64,000 nucleotides of DNA from the NCBI RefSeq assembly GCF_910592395.1, contig NC_088319.1:5644001-5708000 (forward strand), read 5' to 3'. Positions 49,301 through 60,806 of the stretch are shown in pieces; positions within the stretch are counted from its first letter, which is position 1; each line of letters starts with the position of its first letter. Source of the stretch: Lineus longissimus (taxonomy: Eukaryota > Nemertea > Pilidiophora > Heteronemertea > Lineidae). A program made the translations under genes and the position numbers. The notes below the pieces were generated by a model. It searched no databases and was not told the origin of the DNA. It saw only the letters and a program-made list of their open reading frames with translations.

Positions 49301-50865
49301 GTATTTACCGTAATTCAACTGCGTGGCGCATCAAATCAGGTGATTCGAAATTCCCGCCACGCTTACTCGCGAACCTAACTGGCTATCGAGAGGCGGCAGT
49401 ACTAACAATTTAGACGGCGCGGATTTTTTGGCGACTAAATGTTGAATATCTTCAAAAATTAAGTTGCTAATCCACCAATTCAGGATGAAAGGCGAATATC
49501 ACTGTTAATGCGATGCTGCTGTGAAAAAGTGTAGCATTTGATGGCGCCAACAAGCTAAAATTTGTACATTCACATCGCGTATACAGCTTGACTTCCACAA
49601 GCAGACAACCGACTCAATAAAAGATTACTACGCTATACATCGGCGGTGAATGGAACAAAATGGGTATTAAATAATTCATTTATTCAGCAGGTTATAGCGG
49701 CTATTAGTAAATTCAAGTGGGCGAATCAAGCTGAGAATAATCTGAGGGATCTATGCAAAATAGCATTATCTTTTTGGACATTACAAACATGAGAACTAAT
49801 TTGTTCACGCAGATGCATACATGGGACTATAGAGGAGTAAAAACGAATAACCAAGCACTGATGGTGGTTCGCAATCGAACCACCAAAAAAACGCAGGGTG
49901 TGGTGTGGACGTGTATCTGGGATAAAGGTTATTCAGGGCTGGGAATAAAGCAACCATATTTACCATAATCATATCTGCAGACAATTCAATAATTGTCATT
50001 GTCAATTTGGCGTTGGAAGATATCGTGTTGCGCCAAATGAATGCGTTACAAATTGACAGTCCTTTCGGTCCTCAGTTCCTATTCTTTGGGGACCTTCTGT
50101 ACAAATCCCGTCCCATGTTATTTTCGTATGTGAAACACCAGCCTCCCATGCGCAATGGTGAAACACATGTAAAATTGACATTCAATATGGTGTTGGAGAG
50201 GTTTTTAAATGATACACCGCTTCTAGACACGTCGAGACCTTTTGCGCGGATAACACCGGTTTTTCTGTGGTTGAGATCGGAGTTAACATGATATAATTAA
50301 GTTGTGAGAGGAGGGCTAAACACTGCGACCCTTCGTATCATTAATGCATGGCAAGATAATCTTCAGGCGGGCAAAAATGGCGACTCTCAAATTCCGCAAT
50401 GCACTAATACACTGAGCAATGTATACTGCGCAGCCCTGAACAAACTCATACGCACAGGATGATGACGTGTTAAGTAGAATATTACTAGTTCTGATGACGT
50501 ACTACGTGATTTTGTTGAGAAAATTTGGCCAAGAACAGAGGGCGTCAGTAATTCTGTAGTTCATTATCTGTAACTTCAGACTCTGGAAAAGGGTAAAAAA
50601 GTTTTTACTGTGTTGGTACTACATGTAGTACTTTGTTTGAGACTTTCTGGACTAAGCTTTGCATAATTGCATTGTTTTCCCAGTATAATCATTCAGACAC
50701 GTTAAGAATCAGAATTGTTCGTAAGATCATCGTTTAGATAACACCATTCATTCACACAGTCACAAATAGACAGCATTTATACAGCATTTATATAGCAATT
50801 ATACCTTCAAACTGAATTAGACACTTCGTTCATACGGATAGACTCGAGACGCAAGGACCCAACGC

Positions 50866-51365
50866 GCCGCGTAGCGGCAAAATAGCGAAGCTGGCGAAAC
50901 ATTTGTAACGGGTCACCGTGGCCTTATTATGGACATATAGGGCGATTGTGGGGCTGTAACTATTTTGCTGTATATTGTCACGAGGAAAGAAAAGCACGCG
51001 ACCTAACGTCAACCTATTTATGTAAAGTGATAATTAGAAGGTATATAGTTCAGGAAATGTTAATAAAAAAATTCCTTATCGTCTTTTGAGAGCATTTTAA
51101 TTGTAAAAAGTATTTGCCTACGTCACAGAGTCTCTGCAGTGGTCATTTTTATCACAATAGTCTCGCGCAGCCAGACTGTTTTCACTTCTTAGTCTGGCGC
51201 AAGCCAGGCGCTCATTGTACCAGACCTAGACGTTTTCCACCACAATGTATCTGGGGCGAAGAAACACTGCGCAAGATTACCTCGAGCTGGAGCTAAGAAT
51301 AGATTATGCTAATGAGCATACTTCCACATTGAGTTTTCCCAGAATGGGGCATATCGCGCGGAGCT
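50866..51365. repeat. 500-bp dispersed repeat, copy 1
   Basis: Starts at a palindrome (gccgcgtagcggcaaaat), then gaagctggcgaaacatttgt, ctgtatattgtcacgaggaa and so on; aligns along its length with 52815-53313 in direct orientation. No protein recognised. Confidence 0.88.
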
Positions 51366-51444
51366 ACTTAGCCTGATACCATTAGGCCCCACGTAGTGGC
51401 GCTGAGGCGGCCGCTGTAATTAAGAGAGTGGTTGAGTCACTCTT

Positions 51445-51691
51445 TGTTATGACGGACCTAACCAAAATTGCTTACATTTTCGCATTGCTACAATGAAAGA
51501 CCTAATACTGAAACCACATGTCTGTTGACTGTGCTTTAAGAGAGACTGGCATCATGCCTTGACTGTGCTTTAAGAGAGACTGGCATCATGCATGGCTTCT
51601 CTTAAAGCACAGTCAACAGACACCACTATACCCCCTCACACTCGGAAACCTCAAACGCCCACCCCTTTCTGCTAACTTAATACTTCTGGAT
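51445..51691. mobile_element. Hairpin MITE, copy 1
   Basis: tgtctgttgactgtgcttta and taaagcacagtcaacagaca form a stem; flanks tgttatgacggacctaacca and ccacccctttctgct are shared with 54096-54322. The stem arm is duplicated internally here. Confidence 0.85.
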
Positions 51692-52814
51692 AGACATTAC
51701 GTTCATCCTCAAGCGATAAGGACTCGACGGTAAACACATAAACTATAAGGTTATAGAAGAGATGACTGATGTGCTGGGATAAACGTTTGACTGTGTGTAC
51801 TGTTTATACAGGTTATCCTTGCCTATAACGTCTTTTGTTGACATTGCAATGAGGCCCGATGCGGTATATAATGATTATGTGAGGCCTGACTATGTGATGT
51901 CACATGGTTATGAAACCCAACAACGATATTGGTCAAATGTTCTTACGCCAGACTGCCACGAAATTATTCATTTAGTTACAAATGTTTTGAAGATCATTAT
52001 TCGGGGGCGGTTGTCGTAGGCCTAAGAAAAGGCACGCCAGCATACCATCAATATTACCATATTAGTCAAATGATCCCTTACAAATGATTGAAGATGAGCA
52101 GTAACCAAATAAATGCGAAATTGACTTCCCTCATACTAGATAGGAATGAATAGTGGTTCTTGAATAATCCTATGTAAATGGGAAAGACAAGGCCTGGAGG
52201 GCGGAGTTTACTACAAAGATTTCTTGAGTATTCACACCCATGCCTGGTGATACCCCCTTTGTGGGCCTAATAAATTGTATGGTACAAAATGTACATCTTC
52301 AGTTGTACAAGAAGGTACAGAAGACGTTATTGGCAAGGATAACCTGTATTGTCTGAGGAAACTTCAACCGTTTGTATTCAGTATTCACCTGCAGTATTGT
52401 ATGTTATCATAAATAAATAACCATGTGTTTATTAAGAGAACGCATTTTAATATGATATTCATTGCTTAGTGTTAACTTTTTAGAATCTCTAAATTTGGAC
52501 AGCACAAGACCAAAGAAGCAACTGCAGCCAGAGAGACGACTAGTAATACATGTACTGTAGTTAGCAAACGTAACTGCTTGAAGGGGATGTTGACCTACCC
52601 CGTTCAGTACTGGCCTATCATCTCTCTAAATCGTTTGCATCCAGAGGCCGTTGTTCTGCTGAGTCACTGGTGATTTGGTGACCACAAACTGTCGTCGGCG
52701 TCCGGAATGAAGCAAAATTATTGTAAGTAGCGTTCAGCGCGCGTTTTTTTTCAGATTTGTCCGTCAAGTTTTCTATTTAGACCATTTTTATTATTTAGAC
52801 CATTTTTTTATTTT

Positions 52815-53313
52815 GCCGCTACGCGGCAAAATAACGAAGCTGGCGAAACATTTATAATGGGTCACCGTGGCCTTATCATGGACTTACAGCGCCATTGTGG
52901 GGTTGTAACTGTTTTGCTGTATATTGTCACGAGGAAAGAAAACCACGCGACCTAACGCCGACCTATTTATGTAAAGTGATAATAAGAAGGTATATAGTTC
53001 AGAAAAGTTTAATAAATAATCATTCCATATCGTCTTTTGAGAGCATTTTTACATGTAAAAAATACATGCCTACGTTACAGAGTCTCTGCAATGGTCATTA
53101 TTATCGCAGTAGTCTCGCGCAGCCAGAGGTTCTTTACTTATTAGTCTGGCGCATGCCAGACTTTCTTTGTACGAGACGTTTTCCAGCACGATGTATGTGG
53201 GCAGAAGCAACACTGCGCAAGATTACCTCGAGCAGGGGCTAATAATAGATTAGGCTAATGAGCATACCTTCCTCATTGAGTTTTCCCAAAATGGTCCATA
53301 TCGCGCGAAGCTT
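52815..53313. repeat. 500-bp dispersed repeat, copy 2
   Basis: Begins gccgctacgcggcaaaataa and tracks 50866-51365 through to catatcgcgcgaagc, with scattered substitutions. Confidence 0.88.
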
Positions 53314-54095
53314 GGGACGGCATGGTTATTCTACTGTTGTGTAGGTATCCCGGGTATTTGGAAATGATTATTATTGACAAATTAGGCCCCTTTTTCTAGG
53401 ATATGGTCTACAATTCGCTGATATAATAAGCGAATTGTAAAATTGAAGTTTATGGATGGATATATTTGAAAAATACTTATGTATAAAATTGCCATCTGTA
53501 TGTGCATTCCAGATGCTTACAATTGCAATGTGTTTGTATTTGGGCGGAAATGTGAAAGATTTAAAAAATGGTAAATCGAGGTTTTTTGGGGGGCATTAGT
53601 TTGTTTACACCAATTAAGTGGAATGAGTTTTCATGAAAAACGATCACTGGCACCTGCACGCACCATGCCTCGATATTGTAGTCTTACTTTGAAACGGATA
53701 TGCCGTATCCTAAATTGTGCGGGATCGTTCACTACTCAAATTATGATCTCAAATTAATAACTCATTTACTCTAATGTAATTGGGCAATGTTTTTTAATGC
53801 AGAATTGGAAGATAAAGGTTGGAAGTAAAACATACCGCAAAAATAAATAATATGTGACCTTTTGTAATCAATATGTTGTAGATCGTTTTATTTTAAGCTC
53901 GCAAGGAAAGTTGCATGACCAGACCCCATGCAGCCTTAAAGGAGGTCTACCCTCTACATGCTGCCTCCGTTCAACTACTTGACCTCAATCTGCAGAAAAA
54001 AAGAAATGACGCAGTACCCTTGGCGGACCTGGACTACCAACTGTTGATTCATCACAGCAGAATATGAAGGTATGAAGCCTGTCTACTCACCTCTA

Positions 54096-54322
54096 TGTTA
54101 TGACGGACCTAACCAAAATTGCTTACATGTTCGCATTGCTACAACGAAAGACCTAATACTGAAGCCACATGTCTGTTGACTGTGCTTTAAGAGAGACTGC
54201 TTTAAGAGAGACTGGCTCATGCCTAGTCTCTCTTAAAGCACAGTCAACAGACATCACTATACCCCCTCACACTCAGAAACCACAAACGCCCACCCCTTCC
54301 TGCTACCTTAATACTTCTGGAT
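54096..54322. mobile_element. Hairpin MITE, copy 2, inside a 60-bp flanking duplication
   Basis: Same stem as 51445-51691. It is flanked by direct repeats 54032-54091 and 54319-54378 (ctgttgattcatcacagcag against ctgttgattcttcacagcag). The right repeat includes the donor of the PAN exon. Confidence 0.85.
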
Positions 54323-54378
54323 TACCATCTGTTGATTCTTCACAGCAGAATATGGAGGTATGAGGCCTGTCTACTCAC

Positions 54379-54666
54379 CGCAATTCTTGGCCGGGTCCTT
54401 GGCATACTGGGCCACAGTATCAGGTTGAGAGTACCCAGTAGAGGCTTTTGTACGAGTAAAAGTTCGTGTATGCATAAAACACGCCTCGTCCTGGCCAACA
54501 TAATCGACAGCAAGACAGTCTTTCGTCCGCGAGCAAAGGTCCCTGCACTCTGCAGACGTCCAAGTGTTCCATATGTTAGGTGACGTACACTTCTGTAGCT
54601 TGCCAGCTCCGTAAGCATGCTCGTTTTTGTAAAGAACCATGCAGCCGCTGCTCGGGGAAAAAACAT
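54379..54666 (-). CDS. Exon 1: PAN/apple domain
   Basis: Acceptor ttttcag, donor gtgagt; starts with 2 nt, ends with 1 nt. It encodes about 95 residues with the cysteine spacing of a PAN/apple fold: GCMVLYKNEHAY, KCTSPNIWNTW, AECRDLCSRTKDCLAVDY, EACFMHT and a final NC. PAN domains bind protein or carbohydrate in extracellular proteins. This is the most upstream exon found; the preceding exon, presumably carrying the signal peptide, was not identified. The 60 bp just inside its donor are duplicated at 54032-54091. Confidence 0.85.
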
Positions 54667-55185
54667 CTGAAAAGTCAAACAATGCGTTTCAAGGCTTAAT
54701 AGACTGTTTCATAGATCCTCACGTAAACGCCACTGATAACCAAAACACATTTTTTTCTTTCAGTGTTTTACATGGTCACACGCACCATTCTTGCTGCAGG
54801 ACTCCGGCGTAAAATGTTACGCGCAAAAATAGAAGAAATCGTTATGAAGCCCGGTCAGATTCCTGTGGAATACCAAAATCGTCAATCATTAGAGACGATG
54901 AGAGATCGTTCCGCTAACATTATAACTAACGCAATCGCTATTTGTGCCACGTGACCTTGGCCCTGCGTTGATACGCAATTCGCTGAGCCGGGACCTAAAA
55001 TCTCGTCCCAAAATCATCTTATCCAGACAAATACTTGAGAAATGGCCTTGACTTGAAATTGCAAAGAATCTCAACGACGATAGATCTGTCTTAATCTTTC
55101 GCGGTAGACAAAATTGAAGATGAACGTGATGAAAGGACATCACTTTTGGGCAAATGATTCTTCCAAGTTTATTGTGATCCGAAAC

Positions 55186-56171
55186 GGCCAGGGCGATTTA
55201 GCGGATCCTGCGGATTCTGCGGATTCTGCGGAACCGGCGGAATCAGCATAAAAACAGCACGAAAATATCGATATTATGATAAATTATCCTTATAATAAAT
55301 ATTTGTAATATTCCATAACTCACTGTTAAATTGTCTAAACCGCTAAGATTATCAAGCATTTCGGAAAAACCCCAACATGCATGAAAAAAATGTCTGCATT
55401 CTATTATCGGACAATTTCCACATTGGCCGTGATCTATATCCCAGGCCGAGTTGGAAATAGGCCGAGTTGGCCCGTAATCGTGTAAGTCGTTACGCACCCG
55501 AAAAACACACGTCATTTTCGCGCATTCGTTAATTTGCTAATATCGTGCAGAATACAATAGGGACGGACACTTTTTCCAGGGGACATTTTAAACTTCTACA
55601 CTGGCCTGGTTGACACGTCTCTCTTTATTTTACAACTTCGCAAAATTGTGCACGAGCAACATACGATTGCCTTGATGATCCATCATAAGTTAAGATATTC
55701 ACGTCACATGATGACTGATGATGTCCAGGACTCCCAGATGACAAATCAGTTTAAACAGAGAATTTCCCACTCTCATGATAATAAATTAAAAAAATTTCTT
55801 GCAAAGAACGTCCACCCGAGTCAATCATCCCACTCTTGATGACCAAACAGCCAGCAAGATCATGCGATGACAGGTGACAAGCCCGAGATCCTGGCAACGA
55901 TCCTTAAAACCACCCCAAGTCCCAGGAGGTGAAACGACTAATTTTTGGGTAGAGTGACTCTCAGACACTCTCTTGATTTAGCTTGATTACATTACATCAC
56001 GGCAGCGGCCACCTTCAGCGCCTCCACGTGGGGCCTAATAGTATTAGGCTAAGGCTGGGGCGAAAACATCAGGGAGCGAAACGACCGGATACCCATAACA
56101 TAGAAAATCCGCTGCAGACCAGATTCCGCAAGTTCCGCAGAATCCGCAGGATCCGCTAAATCGCCATGGCC
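55186..56171. mobile_element. Mutator-like non-autonomous element with 9-bp target duplication
   Basis: Terminal repeats start ggccagggcgatttagcgga on the left; the complement of the right end reads ggccatggcgatttagcgga. They continue through tcctgcggattctgcgg. Both sides are flanked by atccgaaac (55177-55185 and 56172-56180). A 9-bp duplication is typical of Mutator-like elements. No transposase frame recognised in 986 bp. Confidence 0.82.
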
Positions 56172-56752
56172 ATCCGAAACTGGTATATCAAACCAATTGT
56201 CCAACCCGCATTGTATGCTTTCAAAGAAGGTCCTGTTTGACGTAATTACAATGGGAAAAAAATAACGCTGGCGGTGAATTAGGGTACGTTTTCTTTACAT
56301 GAAATAAGTCATTGATACGATAGTGGAACGAGATCTCTTTATATCCTCTCTATTCTGTATGACGATCTTTATACTGGATATCCTCACCTCCAAGACACAT
56401 AATGCTCGGGATGTACTTCTGTACATTAAAAAAGGCCCACGATAGGAGGCCTACATGTATCTAGCTGGTATTAGAAACACCCATTCCTTTGATTGATGGG
56501 TCATCGGAAATCAACTAGGCCTAATCATGTTGAGCATTCACTCTATTAAAGATTGGTTTTCGTGGCTTGAAGATCGATTGCATCACGCCAATGAAGTGGA
56601 ATCCCGTTCTGTAATTCAATGGGCATGGACGACACGACCTTCATTATTAACCCTTTTAAAGCAAAGTATTGGGATGAACACAAATTGTCATTGTCATTGG
56701 GAAATGAAGATCCTCCGTACCGAGGACTACATGCATTATCACGAACCGAGCA

Positions 56753-57035
56753 TTGCCACGAACCGAGCAAAGGATGGGGGAAGAAGTTATGGAGCCGCAG
56801 CCTGCCCCTAAACGCCGTCGGCACTATTCATTAAATGAAAAGGTCAAACTGCTCACAAATTTTAGACTCCTCCAGGCAAATAATGAAAATGTTTCAGCTT
56901 CTGCATTTGCAAAAGACAACAACTTATCACGGTATACGTTCTTTGGTTGGTTAAACGATGAGGGGGTTATCCTCCAGCATCAAGAGGACTCAAAGAAAAG
57001 AGGAACTGAGCAAGCGTGCTTTGAGAGAGGAATAG
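56753..57035 (+). CDS. Pogo-like transposase exon 1 (DNA-binding N terminus)
   Basis: Basic start (EPQPAPKRRRHYSLNEKVKL), then ASAFAKDNNLSRYTFFGWLN, a helix-turn-helix of the psq/CENP-B type. The true start may be the internal Met at about 56789. It ends at a gttagt donor after 1 nt of a Gly codon. Confidence 0.75.
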
Positions 57036-57165
57036 GTTAGTGTAATTCCTTACCGATTTTTGCTATAATGTTTCTTCAATTTTGCTTGAGGTGTTGAAAC
57101 CTTTAGCATTGAAAATTGCGATGCGACACCGCTTAATTCATGCCTTTTGCCTTCTGTATTTTCAG

Positions 57166-57442
57166 GACCATTTCCGGAGATGGAAAGAAATTTGTACGAC
57201 TGGTTTATGATGCAACGTGGTCTAGGTATGCCCATCGCAGGACGACAGATATCCCACGAGGCATTACGGTTGTACACAGAGTGGTGGGATGACCTTGGGA
57301 TGGACCGTCAAGCGGTTATTTTGCGTGAGCAGCCGACACTTTCCGACTTCACCGCATCTAACGGATGGCGTTTAGGTTTCCTTAAAAGACACGGCATTAC
57401 ATGCCGACGGAAAACCAAGGATGACAAGCAACCCTTGGCATA
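57166..57442 (+). CDS. Pogo-like transposase exon 2 (CENP-B-type HTH)
   Basis: Acceptor tattttcag; the Gly codon is completed in frame after a 130-bp intron. GPFPEMERNLYDWFMMQRGL, RQISHEALRLYTEW and NGWRLGFLKRHGITCRRK match the Tigger/CENP-B second DNA-binding domain (W...FxxRHxIxxR). It ends with TAA at once after KDDKQPLA, before the catalytic domain. Confidence 0.8.
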
Positions 57443-57460
57443 ACCAGCAACGGAAGGAAG

Positions 57461-58037
57461 ATGCCATGCCACATTACCTTTAAAACACCAACAATTGCTG
57501 CAAGGGAAGAGTTAAGAGCTAATCCACCGCCAAATGTCCATATCGCTCACACCGAAACTGGTTGGGTCAGGACTCAAGTCTTGCTGGATCTCATCGAGGA
57601 GATTGTAATACCATTTGTTGGGGCTGACGTACCGTATATCCATCTGTGGGACAGGGCACGCGTACACCTGAATGATGATGTCGCCATGCGAGTGGTTGAG
57701 ATAGGTGGTATCATTGAACTGATACCTCCCAAATGTACTCCGCTTTTACAGCCTCTCGATTTGACTGTCGTGGGAAGTTTTAAAAGTAAGCTCCGTTCCA
57801 ATTGGCGCGCATGGAAGGAGGCTGCCCGCCCATTAGCCACCTTGATGTTGCACGATTGATTGGGGCAGCATGGAGTGAAGTTCCCCCGAATGTCGTAATC
57901 AGCGGATTTCGCGCCGCCGGTTTGGTGTTGGCAATGATGAAGATGACGATGGTAACGGAGGACATGAAGTAGAAGCCAACGATGACGAGGAGGGTGATGG
58001 GCTTGAATATCTTCCAGTGATGGAGCAAGATCAGTGA
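57461..58037 (+). pseudogene. Pogo-like transposase catalytic remnant (DDE_1), broken
   Basis: Reads TETGWVRTQVLLDLIEEIV, VPYIHLWDRARVHLND, ELIPPKCTPLLQPLDLTVVG, the second half of a DDE_1 domain (the D in LWDRARVH is the second catalytic position). The first catalytic Asp region is absent, so roughly 100 residues seem deleted at the 57442/57461 junction. A shift near 57830-57845 moves the tail (DVARLIGAAWSEVPPNVVIS) to another frame. Confidence 0.8.
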
Positions 58038-58482
58038 CATTTGAAATAATAACTAGGATTTTTCTCCATTTTTGGAGGGGTGTTCCTTTGTCATGTATGC
58101 TACTTATACTGTCCAGCGCGCAAACCTAAAGAACAACAATACCAGAGTTTTTCTTTCCATTGTGTTGTATTAATAAAATTTCTCGTCAAGAATATTCGTC
58201 AAGGTCTTTTGAGTGTAGTAGTTTTTGAAACACCCCGTATAATCCTTGGGGCACACGTGTCTCTTCACCACTACAAAGGGAACGCTAAGTGTTACCCTTT
58301 ATTACTCTGTGGTCGATCCATTTCCTCTCTATTGATCGGGGCTGGTCAACTGGCTATATTCGCATGCAAATCGCGGGCCGGGCCGGTGCTTTAATACGCC
58401 CTGCATAAACCCTTCACCCATTGTACCTCTCAATGTACACTGTGCTAAAACCTGGCTGTGTCTTGGAGGTGAGGATATCCAG

Positions 58483-60374
58483 TATATGCAAAGATAATGC
58501 ATCCAACTTGGTGTAGAGTAACGTCTTGTATCAAATATTGCAATCGCGCGAACACGCTGTAAGATGATATGCAATGACCTGAAATTTGCAGAATGCAAAC
58601 AATTACAGAATGTTAATACAGCGTGCACGCCAAGCGTTATAACTATAGCATGCCATTCTATTTCTAGCTCTGAGCACCCATCTGATCTGTAAATGAAATC
58701 ACTAGCAGATGAGGACATTCCCAAAATATGATTAAGAAAGGGTAGTTGATAAAACTTGGAATCAGTGAAACCATGCAACCTGTGCTAAACCATGGAATCA
58801 GTCCTAAAAATGCATAGAAACATGAAATAATGCCATTGGAACCTAAGGTGGTTACGAATCAATATTTGGAGCTTATTTTTACATGATCAGATCGGAATTT
58901 GACGGTAGTTTAGAAATCAGTCGCATTTCCGATTCAACAATCTATATTTTAGAACAACCCAGTCATACCTCGCCTCCAGTGTACATTACTGATCTCCCAA
59001 ATATGGGCATGCACGTCACGACACGCCCACCACACACCCACAATATGCACCAATCAGCGCTCCGCTTACTACGCCACCACACGGGGCCTATTTGAACTAC
59101 GGAGCGGTGTGATCATACAGGGTGATACAGAGAAGATTGACAACATCATGCAGTACCGACTGGCACTTATCAGTACATATCTTAAGCATGACAAGAAATG
59201 TATAAGAAGATTTATGACCGAAGGTTTTAGCCGGGTTTGGAGATGAAAAATGAGAACCAAATCCTTCACGGTGAGCGATTTCGTACATTTTCATGTACAC
59301 ATCGGGATGTAGAGATATTTTCGTGATGTCACCAGTTCTAAGCGGACACATTTTTTTGTGATTCCCGAGTGCATGTTTGTCCTATCTACCAAGCTTAATC
59401 AGAGCAACATATATACAAAATAATTCTTAGGAATTAGTCGCAGATCCGTTTTAATATTCCATATTTTGGAAAAACCCAAACGTCCTCCGGGTAGGCCTAG
59501 TGACCGGCTATAGTGACCTAGGCTTGGTAAGGTCCGTATAGCCCTACCCCTGATGTCACTAGCCGGTCACTAGGCCTACCCGGAGGACTGTTTCACCATT
59601 CTTTCAAAGAGCCTGCTAATAAATATGGATACAAGAATTCCCATTTCTTTTACAAGGGAAGCCTTTATTTTAACAATGGAACTGGCTATTCGAACCGCCA
59701 TGGTGCGTGGGGCCATTGTTTCCGGTCTTATTCGCACCGGCAGAAACAACCAATGAGAGCGCTTCTTACAAATGACCCGGATCACCCGCCCTTACCAAAT
59801 CGCTTTGTCTCCTGTACAAGCTAGGCCCTATTGCATATAATGTTCTGTAGAGGGGATGATAGGGTGTGGGTGTGGCGAAGACCGAAACGAACATGCACAT
59901 GCACCCCCCCCCCCCCCGTCAACCCTTGGAGGAGAAAGCTAAACGAACTTAGACCACCCACATTGACATGAACCCCCCCCCCCCCCCCATATGCATGCCC
60001 TGGCTCCTTTGGCTATAACATCTTGTGTGATGCTGCTTCTGACAGGGCCGGCTGGCCTGGCTGGAAGTCAAGGACCCTACCCACACCCGGAGCCAGGAGT
60101 AAAGGCACTTCCAACACTCGTCACAAACAAACACCACCTAAATCATGAATTAGGCCTACTTTCCTTACCCACCATCACCCATGTCACCACGGTGCGATCT
60201 ATTTATTCACTCCGTATTATTCGCAATATCACGGTACAGTACCTTTCTCTCACCGTAACGGTGTGATCTATTTTTTACTGTGCAGTAATTCGCCCCGTCG
60301 CGGTACGACCAATCACTGCTGAATGTATAATTCGCACCGTGACGGTACGGCCAATCATAACCACCGTCGTACTA
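58483..60374. other. Intergenic stretch without a recognised gene
   Basis: Contains a strong hairpin (59482-59585), two poly-C runs (59905-59918, 59972-59988) and no supported coding region. Confidence 0.5.
59482..59585. repeat. Hairpin with about 31-bp arms
   Basis: cctccgggtaggcctagtga and tcactaggcctacccggagg are reverse complements; they extend inward through ccggctatagtga / tcactagccgg around a 40-bp loop. Confidence 0.9.
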
Positions 60375-60806
60375 GGTCTGTCTCATTATAGAACGTTAGG
60401 GACAGACGGGAACCTAAGAAGTACCTAATTCAACGTACCATGCTTGTTAACTTTGATGCTATTGGTTACACGAGCATTACCACCAGGGCTGCGCTGCTGT
60501 GATGAATACATATGTAATGTCCTTCTTCTGATTGGTGGTCACCAAAGCACATTAGGAACGCCCACCTATACATACAATAGCTTTTTGACAACGTGCGTTG
60601 GTTAACTGTCAATGAAGGGAAATCGATGTTACCGATGTTACCGAATAGGCCTTGTTATAGACAAGCGGTCAATTATTGATAAAAGCCTGGTTGGCTCGTA
60701 TTAACCAAATTGAGTGTCTTTTTATTATCTAAGCAGTTACTATGCAAAAGAAACCGGCCCATTGTTGGACTGTGGCTGAGTAACAGTAACAAGTTATGAC
60801 TATGAT

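Larger units (their letters stand above)
46681..54378. other. Largest intron (7.7 kb), transposon-filled
   Basis: No exon of the host gene was found here. Contents: a 709-bp foldback element, a 263-bp foldback, two copies each of a 500-bp repeat and of a hairpin element. The remainder shows nothing recognisable. Confidence 0.6.
36..54666 (-). other. Large multi-exon gene for a modular extracellular protein (PAN, Cys-rich, EGF-like, FN3-like repeats), incomplete at both ends
   Basis: Span of a single gene read on the minus strand: 45 coding exons plus one optional exon, about 8.7 kb of coding sequence. Each exon has an AG acceptor and GT donor in the right places. Intron phases agree across every junction, which is very unlikely by chance over more than 40 joins. 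Order from the N terminus: PAN/apple domain, two-fold cysteine-rich domain, two EGF-like segments, unnamed beta-rich regions, then about 16 divergent fibronectin-III-like modules. I infer a secreted or surface-anchored matrix/adhesion protein. No signal peptide, membrane helix, start or stop codon is in view, so both ends lie outside or were missed. I do not recognise a named orthologue. Similar modules occur, as far as I recall, in uncharacterised proteins of marine invertebrates. Confidence 0.9.
56374..58482 (+). mobile_element. Pogo/Tigger-like DNA transposon, complete ends, defective
   Basis: Perfect 26-bp terminal inverted repeats ctggatatcctcacctccaa(gacaca) at 56374-56399 and their complement at 58457-58482, each flanked by TA, the target of Tc1/mariner-pogo elements. 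Encloses a three-part transposase with an internal deletion and a frameshift. Confidence 0.92.

Noticed and set aside
50007-50291. 94-codon plus-strand frame MALEDIVLRQMN...
   Set aside because: No family recognised and no neighbouring exon or regulatory signal; could be an unknown TE fragment but cannot be supported.
54763-54954. Plus-strand frame after a ctttcag, MLRAKIEEIVMKPGQIPVEY
   Set aside because: Looks protein-like but has no recognised domain, no partner exon and no start context; left out.
58329-58778. 149-codon minus-strand frame spanning the pogo right end
   Set aside because: It crosses the transposon boundary at 58482 and shows no domain.
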